Shown here: positions 61,056 through 64,000 of the stretch, piece by piece
Layout of the letters: every line of letters starts with the position of its first letter
Numbering within the stretch: position 1 is the stretch's first letter
NCBI GenBank assembly: GCA_026002875.1
Contig: BPGE01000001.1
Span: 4,340,001 to 4,404,000 of the forward strand
DNA from: Bryobacteraceae bacterium
GTDB taxonomy: Bacteria; Acidobacteriota; Terriglobia; Bryobacterales; Bryobacteraceae
DNA: 64,000 nt
Direction: 5' to 3'
Notes under the pieces: generated by a model
The model's input: the letters and a program-made list of their open reading frames with translations, nothing else
Told to the model about the DNA's origin: nothing
Databases searched by the model: none
Position numbers and translations under genes: made by a program

Positions 61056-61823
61056 CTAATCCACCTCCCCGGGACTCTCAAGCTGAACCTCCAACTGGTT
61101 CTCGTCCGGTGCGACGCTGATGATCCTGAGGCCGCCCTCCGCGAATCTCGTATTCGGATAAATCCCGCCCCGCTCAAACGTCCCCTGGTATTGCGACGGA
61201 ACACGCTGGATCTCCGCCTGGATCCGCCGGACTCGAACCGACATCCCCGCCTCCAGCTCCAGTTCGACACGCTGCGGTCCGCCGCTGCTCTCCGCAGCGA
61301 CAGACGTCTGCGCCCAGCTCTCTCCAGCCATGATCCACGCCTCCCTCTCTCCCAGCCTCAGCTTCAGCGCGCCCCCCTTTGCCTCGCAGGAAAAACACAG
61401 ATCCGCCCCCGGCGCCACGTCCACTTCCTGCCAGATTCGTCCCGGTGATGCGCCCGTGTTCACGATCAGAAACTCGGCTGGCTGCCCTGCGGTGCCTTCG
61501 GTTGCTGTGATTGTCAGCCAGGGGCTCCTGACCCACGCCTCCTGCCGGATGTCCTCGCTCCAACGCAGAAGGTTCGACATTGGATCGGCGAAACTGAACG
61601 TCCTCCATCCGCCCCTGCACCATTCGTACAGCGACACGAGCGCCCGGGCTTCGGCATCCGTGAGCCCCTCGAATCGCAGCACCCACCGCCGTACCAGAGC
61701 GGTCTCCGCGGCGCCTCTCCACAGGTGGCCTCCCGGACTCTTCGCCTCCGCGTGGTAGGACTCGAGAAACTTTGCAGCCGGATACTGCGCCTGCGCTTTG
61801 CTGTTGAGCACGGGAAAGTACAT
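61056..61823 (-). CDS. Tail protein, distal-tail/DUF2460-like domain plus beta-rich extension
   Basis: A 255-residue structural protein. The first 80 residues share a pattern with the next upstream gene: W-x-L-x-F-E-x-L...EA...L...F-x-F-x-D-P (WVLRFEGLTDAEARALVSLYEWCRGGWRTFSFADP). This is reminiscent of distal-tail/DUF2460 proteins (GFRFRDP). Residues 95-255 form an added beta-sandwich-like domain (ADLCFSCEAKGGALKLRLGEREAWIMAGESWAQTSV), possibly carbohydrate-binding. The function is a probable tail-tip component. It lies two bases before the hub gene and one base after its paralogue. Confidence 0.6.
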   Translation of the reverse strand: MYFPVLNSKAQAQYPAAKFLESYHAEAKSPGGHLWRGAAETALVRRWVLRFEGLTDAEARALVSLYEWCRGGWRTFSFADPMSNLLRWSEDIRQEAWVRSPWLTITATEGTAGQPAEFLIVNTGASPGRIWQEVDVAPGADLCFSCEAKGGALKLRLGEREAWIMAGESWAQTSVAAESSGGPQRVELELEAGMSVRVRRIQAEIQRVPSQYQGTFERGGIYPNTRFAEGGLRIISVAPDENQLEVQLESPGEVD

Positions 61824-61824
61824 G

Positions 61825-62181
61825 TCACACCTCGCTCTCGATCACCAGCAGCCTCAGACGCCGCTTCATCGGGCCCTCAGCGGCGCTTCCGAATTGTTTC
61901 CCTGCGAGGAAACACGGCCAGTGCTCGGTTCCCGTCAGCGGGTCCGTAAACCGGAAAGGCTCTGCCGTTTCGAAGTGCCTCCGCGCAAACTCTTCCACCG
62001 CCCACGCTTCTTCTTCATCGAGCATTTCCAGATGCAGGGTCCACCGCATCCGCGCTTTGGTGGCGGGAAATCGCTGCTGCCGCCCGTCCAGAAACGTGAA
62101 AACCCTTGCTTCCGCCAGGACCTCCCGGGTGAGCGGATATTGCCCTTTGACGCCGGTTTTCAACGCGGGAAATTCGAGCAC
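61825..62181 (-). CDS. Small distal-tail/DUF2460-like protein
   Basis: A 118-residue protein consisting of one domain, parallel to the N-terminal part of the next gene (MRWTLHLEMLDEEEAWAVEEFARRHFETAEPFRFTDPLTGTEHWP). It looks like a distal-tail adaptor. It is packed one base from the following gene and three bases from the preceding one, as in phage structural operons. The family assignment rests on a short pattern and position. Confidence 0.55.
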   Translation of the reverse strand: MLEFPALKTGVKGQYPLTREVLAEARVFTFLDGRQQRFPATKARMRWTLHLEMLDEEEAWAVEEFARRHFETAEPFRFTDPLTGTEHWPCFLAGKQFGSAAEGPMKRRLRLLVIESEV

Positions 62182-62184
62182 GGC

Positions 62185-62853
62185 CTATTCCCTCCAGTTG
62201 GCCAGAAAATTCTGCATTCCCTCGGATTCCAGCAAAGCCCTCTTCAGCGCCTCCGCGATTTCCGGGGTTCTTTCCATGAAAGAACGGCTGTCCATCGCCT
62301 CCACCTGCACCACGACGGTCGGAGCAACCGTCGGCCCAGCGGCCCGGGGAGCGCCGCTCGCGTCCCTGTCAATGAAAAAGTAGTTGCTCTCTCCGCCCCC
62401 GATGCCGAGTTCATATCTCGCGGGACCAGGCCGCGGCGCCGCTGTCAGCTCCCGCGGCGCCTTTTCGCTCCCGCCGCCGAACAGCCGGAGAATCCCGCCA
62501 AGTAGAGGATTCAGGTTGGACAGCAGCCCTCCGCGGCTCAGCCCGGCTGACCCGATTCCCGGCGTCAGCAGGCCGGACACCGCTTTCGGAATCATGTCGC
62601 TCCAGCCTCCCGCCGTGCTCCGGCTCAGCGCCGTCTCCGGAGCGCCAGCCCCCGTCGAGCCTGGCATGCCCTGCAGGAGGGAGCTGAATGCTGCCGGAAT
62701 CGTTGCCAAGCCCGCAGCCAGCGATCCCTCGCTGCGCCGTCCGCCAAGCGCGGCCTCGACGCCTCTGTCAGGGCTTCCGCCCGCCAGAAGGCCCGTAGCG
62801 AGGCCGATCGCCTCCTCGAGCTTCCGCTCAATCTCCCGCTCGTCGCGCTTCAT
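62185..62853 (-). CDS. Short tape-measure-like tail protein
   Basis: A 222-residue protein in the tape-measure slot: directly after the chaperone pair and before the distal-tail genes. The start (MKRDEREIERKLEEAIGLATGLLAGG) is helical and the middle Gly/Ala/Leu-rich (GLLSNLNPLLGGILRLFGG). The C-terminus ends VVVQVEAMDSRSFMERTPEIAEALKRALLESEGMQNFL, a pattern seen at the end of tape-measure proteins. True siphophage tape measures are much longer; about 220 residues is the size found in short gene-transfer-agent tails. Its start overlaps the chaperone frame by 26 bases. Confidence 0.55.
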   Translation of the reverse strand: MKRDEREIERKLEEAIGLATGLLAGGSPDRGVEAALGGRRSEGSLAAGLATIPAAFSSLLQGMPGSTGAGAPETALSRSTAGGWSDMIPKAVSGLLTPGIGSAGLSRGGLLSNLNPLLGGILRLFGGGSEKAPRELTAAPRPGPARYELGIGGGESNYFFIDRDASGAPRAAGPTVAPTVVVQVEAMDSRSFMERTPEIAEALKRALLESEGMQNFLANWRE

Positions 62854-63196
62854 CGCTCATCCTTTCCCATTCCTGTTCGAGGAACGCCATCGCCTCCAGA
62901 TCCTTTGCGCTCCAGTCGGACAGCGAGCCCCTCCCCGTAAGCCGCCACACCGCCCACTGATCCAGCCACGCCACGCTCTCGGCCGTGATCTCCGTCTTCG
63001 GACAGCGGTGCGCCACCGATCCGTGCCTGGCCCAGACCGCGCTCGCCCCCATCTGCGCCTTCCCGCTCCATCCGCACCGCCGGCTTTCCTCCAGGCCGCG
63101 CTTCCGGCAATCCTCGCACCTCCACCCGGCGGTGCCTCCGGCGAAGTAATGGAGGGCGAGTCTCAGTTTTTTCGTTCTTCCTCGGCCAGCCGGCAT
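62828..63196 (-). CDS. Tail assembly chaperone, T-like frame reached by -1 frameshift
   Basis: An open frame of 122 residues if started at ATG 63196, which would overlap the previous gene by 34 bases with a badly placed ribosome-binding site. Instead the -1 slip at 63166-63172 leads exactly into it at LRLALHYFAGGTAGW, giving a 112-residue extension and a 233-residue fusion. It contains a Cys pair and partners (WRCEDCRKR, RRCGWSG, HRCPK) that could bind zinc, then AWLDQWAVWRLTGRGSLSDWSAKDLEAMAFLEQEWERM. It plays the part of the T domain of gpG-T in tail assembly, if the frameshift is used. Confidence 0.6.
   Translation of the reverse strand: MPAGRGRTKKLRLALHYFAGGTAGWRCEDCRKRGLEESRRCGWSGKAQMGASAVWARHGSVAHRCPKTEITAESVAWLDQWAVWRLTGRGSLSDWSAKDLEAMAFLEQEWERMSDEARRAGD
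63119..63155 (-). other. Stem-loop downstream of the slippery site
   Basis: CCTCCA (transcribed 63155-63150) pairs with TGGAGG (63124-63119) around a 25-base loop that can fold further. It begins ten bases after the slippery heptamer, a plausible place for a stimulator of -1 frameshifting, though the stem is short. Confidence 0.35.
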
Positions 63197-63528
63197 TCCC
63201 TGCGGATGGCTTCGGCGATTTCCTTCCCCAGCTCCTCCGGCCCGCGCTCGATCAGCGTCTGAACGTCGCAGTCCCTGCCGTCCACTGCCAGCCCTTCGAT
63301 GCGCTCCAGTCCCCACTCCAGGTACAGCCGGTCGATGCGGCTTTCCAGCTCTGCCGCCGCAAGCCGGTCTTCCAGGCTTTCGCCGGCCGCTCTGTACTCG
63401 AGCTCTGCCAGCAGGTCCCTCACGCGCCTTGTGATGTCGGCCCGCCGTTGCAGGGATGGCCTCCGGATGATGTATCGCACGCCGGGATGCCGGGCCGATT
63501 CCACCGTCTTTGTGCTCCAGTACTCCAT
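63163..63528 (-). CDS. Tail assembly chaperone, G-like
   Basis: A 121-residue helical, charged protein (MEYWSTKTVESARHPGVRYIIRRPSLQRRADITRRVRDLL...). It sits between the tail-tube-like gene and the tape-measure-like gene, the invariable place of the tail assembly chaperone that coats the tape measure. It ends EEERKN, encoded across an in-phase A_AAA_AAC heptamer just before TGA. The ATG at 63528 is chosen (GAGGAG nine to ten bases upstream); the frame open to 63744 is the shadow of the next gene. Confidence 0.65.
   Translation of the reverse strand: MEYWSTKTVESARHPGVRYIIRRPSLQRRADITRRVRDLLAELEYRAAGESLEDRLAAAELESRIDRLYLEWGLERIEGLAVDGRDCDVQTLIERGPEELGKEIAEAIRRECRLAEEERKN
63166..63172 (-). other. 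Slippery heptamer A_AAA_AAC for -1 ribosomal frameshifting
   Basis: Read on the minus strand, codons CGA AAA AAC TGA place A_AAA_AAC in phase immediately before the stop of the G-like gene. A one-base slip back yields AAA AAA CTG and continues in the T-like frame. Confidence 0.65.
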
Positions 63529-63541
63529 CGCCGCAGCCTCC

Positions 63542-64000
63542 TCAGCCGAACGCGATGAACAGCTCGTCTTCGCCCGTTCCCTGGGCCATCGATCCGCGCA
63601 GCCTCCAGCGGAGACGTTCTTCTCCATCCAGAAATTCAGGAGGCGCCGGAATAAAATTCGGAATATAAATGGCGCACATTCCTCCCGGAACTGCACCCAT
63701 CTGAACCATGAGCGGAATCGGCTCGCGCCGGATTGCACTGGCATAGATCGCCTCGCACACTTCGGAAGAATTTCCGTAGATGTCCAGATCCACCGTGACT
63801 TCCCTGTCTCCGGGGACTGCGCATTTGGGCTCCGTCAGCCCGAAATCTCTCCATCGCAGTTCCGCGTTGTTCCTGACGCGGATCCTCGCCTCTGCAACCG
63901 TCTCCAGGGGCCACGGCCCCGTCCCGGCCCACGCCTGCCCCAGGTGCCCGGGCACGGGCATCTCGGCCAGAGGCTGCACCGCAGGCTCCGCCGGGAAAAT
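63542..64000 (-). CDS. Tail tube/major tail protein-like, partial at window edge
   Basis: The frame is open to the right edge, so the gene is truncated: 152 residues are visible and the true start lies beyond 64000 (GTG 63979 is not needed). The C-terminal half shows beta-strand-rich sequence: REVTVDLDIYGNSSEVCEAIYASAIRREPIPLMVQMGAVPGGMCAIYIPNFIPAPPEFLDGEERLRWRLRGSMAQGTGEDELFIAFG. This resembles the end of siphovirus tail tube proteins, where the last strands restate the tube scaffold. Its place upstream of the chaperone pair fits. 13 bases separate it from the next start. Confidence 0.6.
   Translation of the reverse strand: MFPAEPAVQPLAEMPVPGHLGQAWAGTGPWPLETVAEARIRVRNNAELRWRDFGLTEPKCAVPGDREVTVDLDIYGNSSEVCEAIYASAIRREPIPLMVQMGAVPGGMCAIYIPNFIPAPPEFLDGEERLRWRLRGSMAQGTGEDELFIAFG

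Noticed and set aside
63196-63316. Independent start of the T-like frame at or before 63196
   Set aside because: The ATG at 63196 has its purine-rich stretch directly adjacent rather than spaced, and residues before LRLALHY read as antisense-like low complexity. The slippery heptamer gives a better explanation, though an independent start is not excluded.
1-64000. CRISPR array
   Set aside because: No series of regularly spaced identical repeats was seen, and no cas-like genes are present.

Overview
This is a G+C-rich bacterial chromosome window. The gene families suggest an Acidobacteriota genome of the Bryobacteraceae/Solibacter type. They include two very large Oar-like TonB-dependent receptors with N-terminal carboxypeptidase-regulatory domains, PEP-CTERM proteins, a DUF507 protein, many secreted TAT-signal enzymes, and -10 boxes that lie directly against start codons. 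The taxonomic placement is inference, because no rRNA is present.

Left part (1-16.8 kb): a truncated secreted protein, L-asparaginase, a small zinc-ribbon protein, a beta-barrel porin, accA with a coupled membrane-anchored protein, a TonB receptor, and an intact IS5-type element with a CTAA target duplication. These are followed by a PEP-CTERM protein, a secreted triple-repeat protein, a coupled phosphohexomutase/mannose-6-phosphate isomerase pair and three small membrane proteins.

Middle (17-47.5 kb): Bcp peroxiredoxin; a GNAT/SMP-30/Nudix/mutS2 operon in which each junction is a 4-base overlap; a second TonB receptor with a well-formed promoter; a TPR protein coupled to a polytopic membrane protein; ribokinase; DUF507; RraA-like; and a pepP-accB-accC cluster. 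A frame-disrupted PEP-CTERM gene follows. Next come sugar and phosphate metabolism genes (arabinose-isomerase-like, Gfo/Idh/MocA, CYTH, metallophosphoesterase, sialidase-like, alkaline phosphatase), a spermidine-synthase-like membrane protein, a HAD hydrolase, a thiamine-binding protein, a sulfide:quinone-oxidoreductase-like flavoprotein and rpsT.

Right part (47.6-64 kb): an AAA ATPase + DUF4276 pair, a candidate defence cassette, sits between rpsT and recA. It is followed by a mutarotase-like protein and an ArsR/Fe-S/molybdopterin operon of the tetrathionate/polysulfide reductase type, without a visible membrane subunit. A tRNA-Val(CAC) then precedes a minus-strand siphovirus- or GTA-like tail module that runs off the right edge.

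The most striking signal is in that tail module. An in-phase A_AAA_AAC heptamer sits immediately before the stop codon of one small gene and leads by a -1 shift into the next. This lies upstream of an unusually short tape-measure candidate, as expected for a G/G-T tail-assembly chaperone. The cassette between rpsT and recA, a G7-tract frameshift in a PEP-CTERM gene, and a recurrent leaderless promoter architecture are the other leads.
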